A DNA stretch of 21,258 nt from JBEKDJ01 sp050014415. Lineage in GTDB: Bacteria > Desulfobacterota > BSN033 > UBA1163. Location of the stretch: positions 1 to 21,258 of the forward strand of contig JBEKDJ010000051.1 in the NCBI GenBank assembly GCA_050014415.1. Direction: 5' to 3'. Below the pieces are notes generated by a model. It was given only the letters and a program-made list of their open reading frames with translations, searched no databases and was not told the origin of the DNA. A program made the position numbers and the translations under genes. This document shows positions 7,706 to 16,183 of this stretch, one piece after another. Each line of letters starts with the position of its first letter. Positions within the stretch are counted from its first letter, which is position 1.

Positions 7706-9166
7706 TCAAAGAGTAGGTCTTTTGAGATGGTATTTTTTATTCTGTTCGAAAGTGTAGGCAACCCTCAAGAGCTTCCCTTCATCGAAGTGCCTTCCCATGA
7801 TCTGGAGACCGATGGGGAGATTTTCATGGCTGAAGCCACAAGGGATTGTAATCGCAGGAATCCCTGCCAGATTCACCGGAATGGTGTGGATATCAGACAA
7901 GTACATTTGCAGCGGGTTTTCTGTCTTTTCTCCGATTCGAAAAGCCGGCGTTGGTGCGGTTGGCGCCACAATGACATCCACGTGTTGAAAGGCTTCCTCA
8001 AAATCTCTTCTCATCAGGGTTCTCACCTGAGAAGCCTTCCGGTAATAGGCGTCATAGTATCCCGCTGACAAGACATAGGTGCCGAGGATGATCCGCCGTT
8101 TCACCTCCCGACCAAATCCCTTGGCTCGGCTTTGAGTGTACATCTCCATCAGATCTCGGTAGCCCTTTGAACGGAAGCCATACTTCACCCCGTCGTATCG
8201 AGCCAAGTTGGAACTGGCCTCTGCCGTAGCGATTATGTAATAGATAGCCACTGCATACTCGGTATGGGGTAAAGAGATCCTCCGTACGTCGGCCCCCCAT
8301 TTTCCAAATTGGCCGATCGCTTCCCTGACCGAACTCTCCACGTCGGGATCCATCCCCTCCACGAAATATTCATCAGGAATCCCGATTCGAATCCCTTTGA
8401 CGTCCTTGACCAATGACTGTCTATAGTCAGGGACTTCCACATTCACGGACGTTGAATCGCAAGGATCATATCCGCTGATCGCATTCATCAGGATGGCACA
8501 ATCCTCAACATCTTTTGTCATCGGACCGATCTGGTCTAATGAGGAGGCAAAAGCCACCAGTCCGTACCTCGAAACCCTGCCGTAGGTCGGCTTCATCCCC
8601 ACCACCCCGCAGCAGGAAGCGGGTTGCCGAATCGAACCCCCAGTATCCGTGCCTAGGGCTGCAAAACATTCATCAGCAGCCACGGCTGCTGCGGAGCCGC
8701 CGCTCGACCCTCCCGGGACACGATCCAAACCCCAAGGATTGTGCGTGATCTGAAATCCCGAATTCTCGGTGGATGATCCCATGGCAAACTCATCCATATT
8801 CAGTTTTCCCAAGATGACGGCATCTACCTCTTTGAGTCTTCGGACTGCTGTCCCATCATAAAAAGGGACATAATCTCCAAGAATCCTTGATCCACAGGTT
8901 GTCCGAATCCCTTTCGTGCAAAGGATATCTTTAAGCGCTATGGGAATGCCAGCAAGTTCCTCGATTCCCTCTCCCCGTCCAATCTTGCGATCGACTTTAT
9001 CCGCTTGGCGGAATGCCTCCTCCTCTGTCAAAAGGAGATAGGCATTGATCTTCCGGTCAATCTCCGTGATACGCCGGTAGAGAACCTCGGTAACCTCCTT
9101 GGAGGTAACCTCCTTCTTGACCAGAAGGTCATGTAGCTCATGAACAGTCAATTGATAAAGCTCCAT
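7706..9166 (-). CDS. gatA: Asp-tRNA(Asn)/Glu-tRNA(Gln) amidotransferase subunit A
   Basis: Amidase subunit of GatCAB, which releases ammonia from glutamine and passes it to GatB to convert Glu-tRNA(Gln) or Asp-tRNA(Asn) to the amidated form. The 486-residue length is typical. The amidase signature PGGSSGGSAAAVAA is present, and the catalytic triad falls at Lys79 (IALKDILC), Ser154 and Ser178 (TDTGGSIRQPAS), the same numbers as in well-studied bacterial GatA. Start: the ATG at 9166 with AAAGGGG five bases upstream. gatC lies upstream on the same strand but is separated by 340 bases of repeats rather than being adjacent, and gatB is not downstream; a convergent cutA is. The gene is intact. Confidence 0.97.
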   Translation of the reverse strand: MELYQLTVHELHDLLVKKEVTSKEVTEVLYRRITEIDRKINAYLLLTEEEAFRQADKVDRKIGRGEGIEELAGIPIALKDILCTKGIRTTCGSRILGDYVPFYDGTAVRRLKEVDAVILGKLNMDEFAMGSSTENSGFQITHNPWGLDRVPGGSSGGSAAAVAADECFAALGTDTGGSIRQPASCCGVVGMKPTYGRVSRYGLVAFASSLDQIGPMTKDVEDCAILMNAISGYDPCDSTSVNVEVPDYRQSLVKDVKGIRIGIPDEYFVEGMDPDVESSVREAIGQFGKWGADVRRISLPHTEYAVAIYYIIATAEASSNLARYDGVKYGFRSKGYRDLMEMYTQSRAKGFGREVKRRIILGTYVLSAGYYDAYYRKASQVRTLMRRDFEEAFQHVDVIVAPTAPTPAFRIGEKTENPLQMYLSDIHTIPVNLAGIPAITIPCGFSHENLPIGLQIMGRHFDEGKLLRVAYTFEQNKKYHLKRPTL

Positions 9167-9185
9167 GAATACCCCTTTAAATTCG

Positions 9186-9500
9186 AAATCCGAATATCGA
9201 AATCCGAAACAAATCCGAAATGTTAATGCTCAAATTACCTAAACCAAATTCTTTCCGAGGTTTAAAATTCTGTAAAACTTTAGCACTTTGAAAAGGATCT
9301 TTCATAGCCTCATTCATTGTGTCATTCCCGTACAAACGGGAATCCAGAACCTAAAAAAAAGCCTGGATTCCTGCTTTCGCAGGAATGACAGCCCTAGATA
9401 ACCTATGTTTAGGGTGGTCTTCAAAGCACTAAAGTGGTACAAAATCTTGGATTTTGTTTATTGGAACTTGTTTCGAAATTCGGATTTCGTGCTTCGGATT
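9186..9500. repeat. Intergenic repeat element, copy B, with nested insert
   Basis: An inverted copy of the 7022-7152 element, expanded to about 315 bases by extra sequence in the middle. It is built as nested imperfect inverted repeats. The outer ends are the GAAATCCGAA-type motifs. Inside them are 9272-9292 and 9420-9440 (17 of 21 bases complementary). Innermost are the two arms around 9321-9389. It fills the whole gap between gatC and gatA (9167-9506). I see no gene in it. The layout suggests one repeat inserted into another. Confidence 0.75.
9321..9389. repeat. dRS3-like palindromic repeat pair
   Basis: Left arm 9321-9347 and right arm 9363-9389 are complementary at 21 of 27 bases, with a 15-base A-rich spacer. 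Each arm is itself a short palindrome: ATTCCC-8 bases-GGGAAT at 9324-9343 and ATTCCT-8 bases-AGGAAT at 9367-9386. The first fits the ATTCCC-N8-GGGAAT pattern known as dRS3 in Neisseria and seen widely as small dispersed repeats. It probably represents a MITE-like unit. Confidence 0.65.
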
Positions 9501-9506
9501 CATCGT

Positions 9507-9785
9507 TTATTCAATGATCCTGGGTACCTTAAAATATCCATCCTCTTCATCGGGTGCAATGCTTAATACCTCTTCTTGCTTACAAGAGGGTCTCATCTCG
9601 TCCTCTCTGAAAACATTCTCAATCGAAACGACATGGAAGGTTGGCTCTACTCCAGTAGTATCGAGCCGATTCAGTTGTTCCATGTGGGCAAGAATCTGAT
9701 CCAAGTGGTTTCCGAACATCTCTTTTTCCTCTTCAGATAACTCTAGGCGAGCCAGCTTCGCTACCTTTTCAATGTTCATCTTCAT
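9507..9785 (-). CDS. gatC: Asp-tRNA(Asn)/Glu-tRNA(Gln) amidotransferase subunit C
   Basis: Small scaffold subunit that wraps around the GatA-GatB interface and stabilises the tRNA-dependent amidotransferase. From the ATG at 9785 it has 92 residues, matching the family. The opening is MKMNIEKVAKLARLELSEEE, followed by the conserved LDQILAHMEQLNRLDTTGVEP and a C-terminal region ending APDEEDGYFKVPRIIE. An in-frame ATG at 9824 would add 13 residues, but GGAG lies six bases before the 9785 start and the family begins there. It follows valS by about 140 bases and precedes gatA across the repeat element. Confidence 0.93.
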   Translation of the reverse strand: MKMNIEKVAKLARLELSEEEKEMFGNHLDQILAHMEQLNRLDTTGVEPTFHVVSIENVFREDEMRPSCKQEEVLSIAPDEEDGYFKVPRIIE

Positions 9786-9927
9786 ACTTCGCTCCATTCC
9801 ATAGTGAGAAATCTCGAATCTCAAATTAAGCGCAAGGCCTGAATGTTAGAAATCCCTGTTTCCAAACTTCGGCATTCATTTGACAATTGGCCGCAAATCG
9901 GCGGGATTGAAATCTGACATAATCCAG

Positions 9928-12594
9928 CTAGTTTGATAGGGCTTCTTTGATTTTCCTCAGATTCTCTTCGAGTTTTTCACTCCGCGTCTGGTATTCTAAC
10001 GCCTTCTCCTTCACTTCCTCGACCACCTCCGGAGGAGCATTGGACAAGAACTGTTTGTTCGACAACTTCTTCTCGGTGAACGCAATCTCCTTTTCAATTT
10101 TCAAGATCTCCTTCTGCAGGCGGCTGACCTCCTCCTCGATGCGGGAACGGTCCATGGGGACGAAGATCTCAACTCCCCGAATCACGGAGAAGGCGCTGTA
10201 CTCGGGTTTCTCAGTTTTCCTACCTATCTTCAAATCCTTGACCTTTGCCAGGTGGAGAATAAACCGTTGATTCTCTGAGATTCTCCTCTCGTCTTCCTCA
10301 TCTTTCGCTCGCAAGATAGCAGCAATCTGTGCTCCGGGCGGAACGTTCATCTCTCCTCGAATATTGCGAAGGACCGTAATGATCTCGATCACCATTCCCA
10401 TCTCATCCTGGACATGCTGATTATCAAACCGCGGATCGGGCTCTGGAAATCCAGCCTTCATAATTGTTCCATTCTCTTCTCCCTCGTGGAGGTGTTGCCA
10501 AATCTCCTCTGTCACAAATGGCATGAAGGGGTGAAGCATTCTCAAGATGGTATCAAGAACAATAAGAACGGTTTCCTGCGTCAGAGTCTTCCTCATCGAA
10601 TCGTGACTCTGATAGAGATGAAGCTTGATCAGTTCCAAGTACCAGTCGCAGAATTCATGCCAGACGAATTGATAGAGGGCATGGGAGGCTTCATTGAATT
10701 TATAACTTTCTAATGACCTTCTGACCTCACGGATTGTCAGATTTAATCTTCCACGGACCCAGCGATCCGGAAGACTGTATTCGTCAATGTGACGCGGGCG
10801 GGTTTCGTCTTCTCTGAAATCATCGAGGTTCATTAGGGTAAACCGGGAAGCATTCCAAATCTTGTTAACAAAGTGGCGGTAACCCTCTATTTTTGCCTCA
10901 GAGAATCTTAGGTCACTACCCGTGCTCAGGACCGCCAAAGCAAAACGGAGGGCATCCGCGCCGAAGCGATCAATCAGGTCAAGAGGGTCTAACACATTCC
11001 CCCGGGTCTTCGAATACTTTTCACCCTTTTCATCCCTCACCAAACCATGGATATATACATCCCTAAACGGAACATTGCCCATGAACTTCAAACCCATCAT
11101 CATCATCCTCGCTACCCAGAAGAAGAGGATGTCGAAGCTCGTCACCAGCACAGAGGTAGGATAAAAAACCTTTAATTCCTTGGTCTCTTTTGGCCACCCC
11201 ATGGTTGTGAAAGGCCATAGGGCTGAGCTGAACCAGGTATCCAGGACATCCGTTTCGGGCCTCAGACGACCTGAGCCACATTTGGGGCAAGACTTAGGTT
11301 CTTCCTTAGCGACGATGACCTCTTCGCAGGCATCACAGTACCAGGCAGGAATGCGATGCCCCCACCAGATCTGCCGGGAGATGCACCAATCCCGTATATT
11401 CTCCATCCATTCGAAATAAGTCTTCGCCCAGCCTGAGGGGATGATTCGGGTATGTCCCTGTCGCACAGCCTCAATGGCTGGTTGAGCTAAAGTCTTCGTC
11501 CTTACGAACCATTGGATGGAGAGGTTTGGTTCCACGATCGTCCTACAGCGATAACAATGGCCCACCATATGACCGTAGTCTTCAGTCTTGGTAAGCACAC
11601 CCTCCCGCTCAAAATCCTCCACGATCCGTTTTCGACATTCAAATCGGTCCAATCCCTGATAAGGGCCCGCGTTCTCATTCATCCGGCCTTCTTCATCGAT
11701 CACCTTGATCTGTTCAAGCCCATGCTTCAGTCCGATCTCGAAATCGTTGAAATCATGAGCAGGGGTGATTTTAAGAGCTCCTGTCCCAAACTCAATATCG
11801 ACATACAGGTCTGCAATGACAGGAATCTCCCGCTTCAGGACGGGAAGGATAACCTTCTTTCCGATAACTGGTCGATAGCGTTCGTCCTCAGGGTTGACAG
11901 CCACAGCCGTATCACCCAGCATCGTTTCCGGCCGGGTGGTCGCCACGACCACAGAGCGGTCTCCTCCTTTGAGGGGATATTTGAGATGATAGAGTTTCCC
12001 GCGGACCTCCTGATATTCCACCTCCAGATCGGAAAGGGCCGTTTGGCACCGTGGACACCAATTGATGATATAATGGCTGCGATAGATGAGGCCCTCCTGA
12101 TAGAGACGGACGAAGACCTCCTTAACCGCCTCAGAAAGGCCCTCATCCATGGTGAACCGTTCGCGGCTCCAGTCACAAGAAGCCCCTAGTTTCTTTAGTT
12201 GGCTGATGATGATACCTCCCGACTGCTCCTTCCATCTCCAAACCCTTTCGATCAATTTCTCCCTGCCCAAAGAGTGTCGGTCGAGACCTTCTTCAAGGAG
12301 TTGCTTCTCCACCACATTTTGGGTGGCAATGCCTGCGTGGTCAGTCCCCGGCATCCAGAGTACATTGTAGCCCTCCGCCCTTTTAAACCGTACCAAGATG
12401 TCCTGTAGAGTATTGTTCAGCGCGTGTCCGATGTGAAGGACACCTGTGACGTTCGGAGGTGGAATGACGATGGAGTAAGGCTTGCGGTCTGAATTTTCAT
12501 CCGCCCTGAAATAGCCCTGTTCCATCCAATAGCGATACCATTTCTCCTCCACCTGGTGGGGGTCATAAGATTTGTCCAAGACCTTTGAGGCCAT
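9928..12594 (-). CDS. valS: Valyl-tRNA synthetase
   Basis: Class I aminoacyl-tRNA synthetase that charges tRNA(Val) with valine and edits mischarged threonine. The 888-residue length is normal. HIGH is at 54-57 (GVLHIGHALN). The editing domain contains TTRPETMLGDTAVAVNP. Zinc-binding cysteine pairs are visible in NWCPRC and in WYCDAC with CPKCGSG. The second signature, usually KMSKS, reads KYSKT at 526-530, so both its Met and its last Ser are changed. The C-terminal 65 residues form the tRNA-binding coiled coil (rich in Lys/Glu, with the family's KLSNKQFLSNAP). The start is ATG at 12594, preceded by AGGTG and a GGAGG further up. It lies 19 bases after the pseudo-receiver gene, so the two are almost certainly co-transcribed. 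Confidence 0.97.
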   Translation of the reverse strand: MASKVLDKSYDPHQVEEKWYRYWMEQGYFRADENSDRKPYSIVIPPPNVTGVLHIGHALNNTLQDILVRFKRAEGYNVLWMPGTDHAGIATQNVVEKQLLEEGLDRHSLGREKLIERVWRWKEQSGGIIISQLKKLGASCDWSRERFTMDEGLSEAVKEVFVRLYQEGLIYRSHYIINWCPRCQTALSDLEVEYQEVRGKLYHLKYPLKGGDRSVVVATTRPETMLGDTAVAVNPEDERYRPVIGKKVILPVLKREIPVIADLYVDIEFGTGALKITPAHDFNDFEIGLKHGLEQIKVIDEEGRMNENAGPYQGLDRFECRKRIVEDFEREGVLTKTEDYGHMVGHCYRCRTIVEPNLSIQWFVRTKTLAQPAIEAVRQGHTRIIPSGWAKTYFEWMENIRDWCISRQIWWGHRIPAWYCDACEEVIVAKEEPKSCPKCGSGRLRPETDVLDTWFSSALWPFTTMGWPKETKELKVFYPTSVLVTSFDILFFWVARMMMMGLKFMGNVPFRDVYIHGLVRDEKGEKYSKTRGNVLDPLDLIDRFGADALRFALAVLSTGSDLRFSEAKIEGYRHFVNKIWNASRFTLMNLDDFREDETRPRHIDEYSLPDRWVRGRLNLTIREVRRSLESYKFNEASHALYQFVWHEFCDWYLELIKLHLYQSHDSMRKTLTQETVLIVLDTILRMLHPFMPFVTEEIWQHLHEGEENGTIMKAGFPEPDPRFDNQHVQDEMGMVIEIITVLRNIRGEMNVPPGAQIAAILRAKDEEDERRISENQRFILHLAKVKDLKIGRKTEKPEYSAFSVIRGVEIFVPMDRSRIEEEVSRLQKEILKIEKEIAFTEKKLSNKQFLSNAPPEVVEEVKEKALEYQTRSEKLEENLRKIKEALSN

Positions 12595-12613
12595 TGATGC
12601 ACCTTCTTCCTCC

Positions 12614-14656
12614 CTAATCCTTCTCTCCCTTCTGAAGCCGCTTGATCTCCTCTTCGATTGCCTTCTCGGCTAAATCTGGAACGATCTCTTTCACCATTCT
12701 TTCAATTCGTTCAAGAGTAAGGCCAATAATGTTTTCGGTCATCCCCGGGAGGAGTTTTGTGAAGAACTCCTCCATCATCTCCTGGACCCCCTTCTCAATT
12801 ATTTCTTCTACCCGTTTATCTACTCTCCTCAGAGTGGGACTGATCTCCTCTTTGAGGATCTTTGGAACTTTCGCCTGTTCAAATCTCTCGGTTCTAGCTT
12901 CTTCGGGCCTTGCCCCTTCGGCAACTATCTCTTTCGGCTCTATCGCTTCCAGCCTCATCTCCTCAAGTACGCTCTCTCCGATCCCAACTTCTTCCGGCAA
13001 TATTTCTTCAGGTTTTGGCTCTTCCTCTGCAGGCTTTATCTCTTCGGGCCTCATCTCTTGCACACCAGTCTCTATGAGTGCAGCCTCTTCGGTCACCATC
13101 GCTTTTGGCTTCACCTCTTCGAGCACCATCTCTCCCAAAGTCATCTTCTCGGGCCGTATCTCTCGAGGCTCCTCCATTTCCTCTTCTGGCTCTATCTCTT
13201 CAAGCCTCATCTCTTCCGCACCGGTCTCTTCAAGCGCAACCTCTTCAGTCACCATCTCTTCTGGCCTTATTTCTTTGGGTATCATCTCCCCGATACCTAT
13301 TTCTTGAGGCCATACCTCTTGAGGCTTCCCCTTTTCCCCTCCGGCCTCTGTGAGTAGACCAATCTCCCTCTCTTCGAGCACTTCTTCAAAGAGCTCCTCT
13401 GGAAACTCCTCTTCAGGCAGTTCCTCCAGTTCCATTTCCTCAACTGGTATCTCCTCAGTCACAGTCTCCTTTGGAGTCTCAATCTCTGGCTCGGGGACCT
13501 TAACTTCTGGCGCTCCGATCACGAATGGTTGGATCTCTTCTCCCAAGACTTCAGGCTCTACTCCCGTCACAGCCTTCTCAAAAGGTTCGAGCTTTGGCTC
13601 CCCGGCTACGGATGACTGAATCTCCTCTTCCAAGGCCTGTTGTTTCACCTCCATCCTCAAGGCAGCCTCAAACTCTTCAAGACCTGAGAATCTTTCTTCA
13701 GCCACTTCTCTCGTTGGCGGTGTTTCTTTGAAAGCCTCCAACTCTTTTTTGGGTGCCCATCCTCTTTCTGAAGGCCACTCTCTCTCCGAAGGCCATTCCT
13801 TCTCAATGGACGGCTTCAGTTGTTCCACTTTTTCGAGTATCTCTTCCAATTCAATCTTCTCAAAGAATTCTCCTTCCTTCGTGGGAGTTTCTGCGGGAGA
13901 AATCTCCTTCTCCAATTGGATGAGCATCTCCTCAGTCTCCACTTCGTCTTCCTCTTCAGGTGAAAGCTTGAATCCCGTCACAGGAGGTTTGAATTTCCTC
14001 AGAGACGCTCTCTCTTCAGGCTTCACCATTTCCTCTATTCTGTCCCACGATTCGAAAGGCGCGGGTTCTCCCAGGGGCGCTTCTTTGTCCTCATGTACGA
14101 AATCATCGATCTTCATCTTGGGTTCTGCTTCCTCTACCACCTCCAATAATTCGATGATCTCCTCCCTTTCTTTCTCTTCGGGCTCATCCGGCAATAGATT
14201 CTCCTTCTTTCCTGGATTCATCTTCCTCGTACTCGTGAAAGATTCCCATTCTCTATCAGAAATCCCCTTTTCTTTTCTCTTTGTTTTCTCCTTTTCCAAT
14301 AGATGGTCCACCAGATTGAGGACTTCCTCCCCAGCAAGAGGCTTGGAGATGACTCCATCTGCTTGGACACGTTTACGGTCTTTGTCCGAGATCTCACCAA
14401 AAATATTGGAAAGGAGGATGAAAGGGATATCTTTAGACTCCGGATCGGCCTTGATATCTTCACAGAGTTCAAAACCGCTCTTTTCCTTGAGACCCGACCC
14501 CGCAATGATCAAATCTGGCTTGAATAGTTTCACTCTGAGAAGGGTCTCCTCCCCACTCTCGGAGAAGATGAGGCGATAATCTGTGGTTTCAAAAATCCTT
14601 TGAAACTCGTCTTGATCGGCCTTATTTGAAGCGGCAATTAGGATCTCCTTTGCCAT
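12614..14656 (-). CDS. Pseudo-receiver protein with Glu/Pro repeat linker and helical tail
   Basis: A 680-residue protein in three parts. Residues 1-122 have the response-regulator receiver fold, but the phosphorylation site is gone. The acidic pair is replaced by Ala9-Ser10 and the acceptor Asp by Gly53 (PDLIIAGSGL), while Ser83 and Lys105 (VISKPL) remain. It therefore probably signals by binding, not by phosphorylation. Residues 123 to about 600 are a low-complexity Glu/Pro/Met/Ile linker holding two tandem 52-residue repeats. The last 75 residues are amphipathic helices (LPGMTENIIGLTLERIERM, then VPDLAEKAIEEEIKRL), faintly like the multimerising C-terminus of PopZ/DUF2497 proteins. There is no membrane segment. 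The start is ATG at 14656 with AAGGAG eight bases upstream. It leads the unit with valS. A polar or cell-organising adaptor is a guess from the architecture; no function is established. Confidence 0.85.
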   Translation of the reverse strand: MAKEILIAASNKADQDEFQRIFETTDYRLIFSESGEETLLRVKLFKPDLIIAGSGLKEKSGFELCEDIKADPESKDIPFILLSNIFGEISDKDRKRVQADGVISKPLAGEEVLNLVDHLLEKEKTKRKEKGISDREWESFTSTRKMNPGKKENLLPDEPEEKEREEIIELLEVVEEAEPKMKIDDFVHEDKEAPLGEPAPFESWDRIEEMVKPEERASLRKFKPPVTGFKLSPEEEDEVETEEMLIQLEKEISPAETPTKEGEFFEKIELEEILEKVEQLKPSIEKEWPSEREWPSERGWAPKKELEAFKETPPTREVAEERFSGLEEFEAALRMEVKQQALEEEIQSSVAGEPKLEPFEKAVTGVEPEVLGEEIQPFVIGAPEVKVPEPEIETPKETVTEEIPVEEMELEELPEEEFPEELFEEVLEEREIGLLTEAGGEKGKPQEVWPQEIGIGEMIPKEIRPEEMVTEEVALEETGAEEMRLEEIEPEEEMEEPREIRPEKMTLGEMVLEEVKPKAMVTEEAALIETGVQEMRPEEIKPAEEEPKPEEILPEEVGIGESVLEEMRLEAIEPKEIVAEGARPEEARTERFEQAKVPKILKEEISPTLRRVDKRVEEIIEKGVQEMMEEFFTKLLPGMTENIIGLTLERIERMVKEIVPDLAEKAIEEEIKRLQKGEKD
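12944..13300 (-). repeat. Tandem 156-base coding repeat in the pseudo-receiver gene
   Basis: Two adjacent units of 156 bases (13255-13100 and 13099-12944 on the minus strand) encode 52-residue blocks that start MVTEE and share 31 of 52 residues. A third partial copy of about 15 residues (the tail of the unit, IGIGEMIPKEIRPEE) lies directly upstream at about 13300-13256. The repeats are in frame and keep the gene open. Confidence 0.8.
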
Positions 14657-14717
14657 TTTTCATTCTCCTTCAAGGGGTTAAAGGGAAAAGGCCATTACAC
14701 AACTACCCGATTGAGAA

Positions 14718-14746
14718 TTTCTATCACAAGGGACACAGAATGTCAA
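14718..14746 (-). promoter_or_regulatory. Promoter of the pseudo-receiver/valS/gatCA unit
   Basis: On the minus strand a perfect TTGACA (14741-14746) is followed after 17 bases by TAGAAA (14718-14723). Transcription would begin near 14711, giving a leader of about 55 bases to the ATG at 14656. The spacing and -35 are ideal and the -10 matches at four of six positions. Confidence 0.5.
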
Positions 14747-14806
14747 GAAAATCGCAGGCTTTTATCCTCCTTTGGAGAAAACCACGCCTCCTTGCCGGAG
14801 TTTGCT

Positions 14807-16183
14807 TCAGCGTGACCGCACGGGCTTTGTCCCTGTAGCTGCATTTGCCAGCCCTTCAATGAAAGGAGTCAGATCGAGGTCAAAGTCGTAATCACCTCTC
14901 ACGGTGGGTTGTTCGATCTTGATCTTTCTTCTCAAATCCGTTGGGGTAGCAATAACAACAGCTTCAGCAGATGACCGACGAATGGTTTCCTCGAGATCTC
15001 TCACCTGATCCTCTGAATAACCCATGGCCGGAAGGACCGGTCCGATGTGCGGATATTTCTTGTAAACCTCCTTCAGTGAACCCACTGCGTAAGGCCTTGG
15101 ATCGATCAACTCTTTCGCTAAGCTCCTCGAGGCAGAAACCCCTGCTCCATAAGCCATACCCCCATGGGTGATCGTTGGTCCATCCTCGATCACCAACACC
15201 CTTCTGCCTCTAAGCCACTCCGGATGGTCCAAGTGGGTCACGGAAGGAGCCTCCAAGACCTTTGCCCCCGGATTCGCCACAGAGATGTTCTCCCTGATTT
15301 TCTTTAATGCATCCTCACTTCCTTCGTTTACTTTTGTAATGACAAGAAGGTCAGCCCTCCGGAAGTTCACTTCTCCGGGATAATAAAGCTTTTCATGTCC
15401 AGGCCTCAAGGCATCTACTAGCACAATCTCCAAATCCGGTTTGATGAAAGGAAAATCATTATTCCCTCCGTCCCAGACAATCACCTGCGACTCCTTTTCG
15501 GCCTCTCTCAACACCTGCTCATAGTCCACACCGGCGTAAACTGTGATCCCCTTGGCAACGAGGGGCTCAAACTCCTCTCTCTCCTCAATGGTGCAGGTCT
15601 CTTCGTCTACATCCCTCATATCTGAGAATCTGGAGACAGCCTTAAACGTACAGTAGGCCATTGGATGACGGATCACTGACACCCTGAGGCCTCTCCCTTT
15701 CAAAAAAGAGGCTACCTTCCGAGTGATGACTGATTTCCCGCAGCCCGTCCTGACTGCACAGACTGAAATTACTGGCACGTGACTTTCAATCATCGTCTCT
15801 CCTGGGCCGAGGAGCACAAAGCCTGGGCCTTTGGAAAGGATGAGAGAGCCCTTATCCATCAATTCCTCATGGGAGACATCACTATAGGAGAAGATGACCT
15901 GGTGAATACAACGTTCGGAGAGGAGTTGTGGGAGCTCTTCCTCGGGATAGATGGGGATTCCCTTTGGGTAGTTGGATCCAGCAAGCTCAGGGGGATAGGT
16001 TCGGTTGGCAATGAATGGAATTTGGGTGGCTGTGAAGGCAACGACCTGATAAGATGGATCTTTCCTAAAAAAGGTATTGAAATTGTGAAAATCCCTTCCT
16101 CCGGCTCCAAGAATGATTACTCGGATCGGTTCGTTCTTTGGTTGACCGATGTTCGACGCAATTTTCCAATCTCTCGACTTCAT
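14807..16183 (-). CDS. COG2403 GTPase-like protein, cyclic-2,3-diphosphoglycerate synthetase family
   Basis: A 458-residue soluble protein. The N-terminal part (RVIILGAGGRDFHNFNTFFR) looks like a dinucleotide-type fold. A P-loop-like motif RTGCGKS follows, with Lys150 and Ser151, then IVWDGGNNDFPF and LVDALRPGHE and a nucleotide-base motif near VITKVN. This is the pattern of COG2403, which includes archaeal cyclic 2,3-diphosphoglycerate synthetase. The bacterial members are mostly uncharacterised, so that activity is possible but not shown. The start is ATG at 16183, whose last two bases are shared with the dgt stop in an ATGA overlap. A TTG four codons earlier is possible but has no ribosome site. 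The coupling to dgt suggests nucleotide-related metabolism, by inference only. Confidence 0.82.
   Translation of the reverse strand: MKSRDWKIASNIGQPKNEPIRVIILGAGGRDFHNFNTFFRKDPSYQVVAFTATQIPFIANRTYPPELAGSNYPKGIPIYPEEELPQLLSERCIHQVIFSYSDVSHEELMDKGSLILSKGPGFVLLGPGETMIESHVPVISVCAVRTGCGKSVITRKVASFLKGRGLRVSVIRHPMAYCTFKAVSRFSDMRDVDEETCTIEEREEFEPLVAKGITVYAGVDYEQVLREAEKESQVIVWDGGNNDFPFIKPDLEIVLVDALRPGHEKLYYPGEVNFRRADLLVITKVNEGSEDALKKIRENISVANPGAKVLEAPSVTHLDHPEWLRGRRVLVIEDGPTITHGGMAYGAGVSASRSLAKELIDPRPYAVGSLKEVYKKYPHIGPVLPAMGYSEDQVRDLEETIRRSSAEAVVIATPTDLRRKIKIEQPTVRGDYDFDLDLTPFIEGLANAATGTKPVRSR

Noticed and set aside
9180..9505. A CRISPR array in the repeat-rich gatC-gatA gap
   Set aside because: The repeats are inverted and nested, not direct with regular unique spacers, and no cas gene is present.
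12642..14579. Long plus-strand serine-rich frames opposite the pseudo-receiver gene
   Set aside because: They are the mirror image of Glu-rich codons (GAA/GAG read as TTC/CTC and shifted frames give Ser/Leu/Phe) and have no motifs or ribosome sites.
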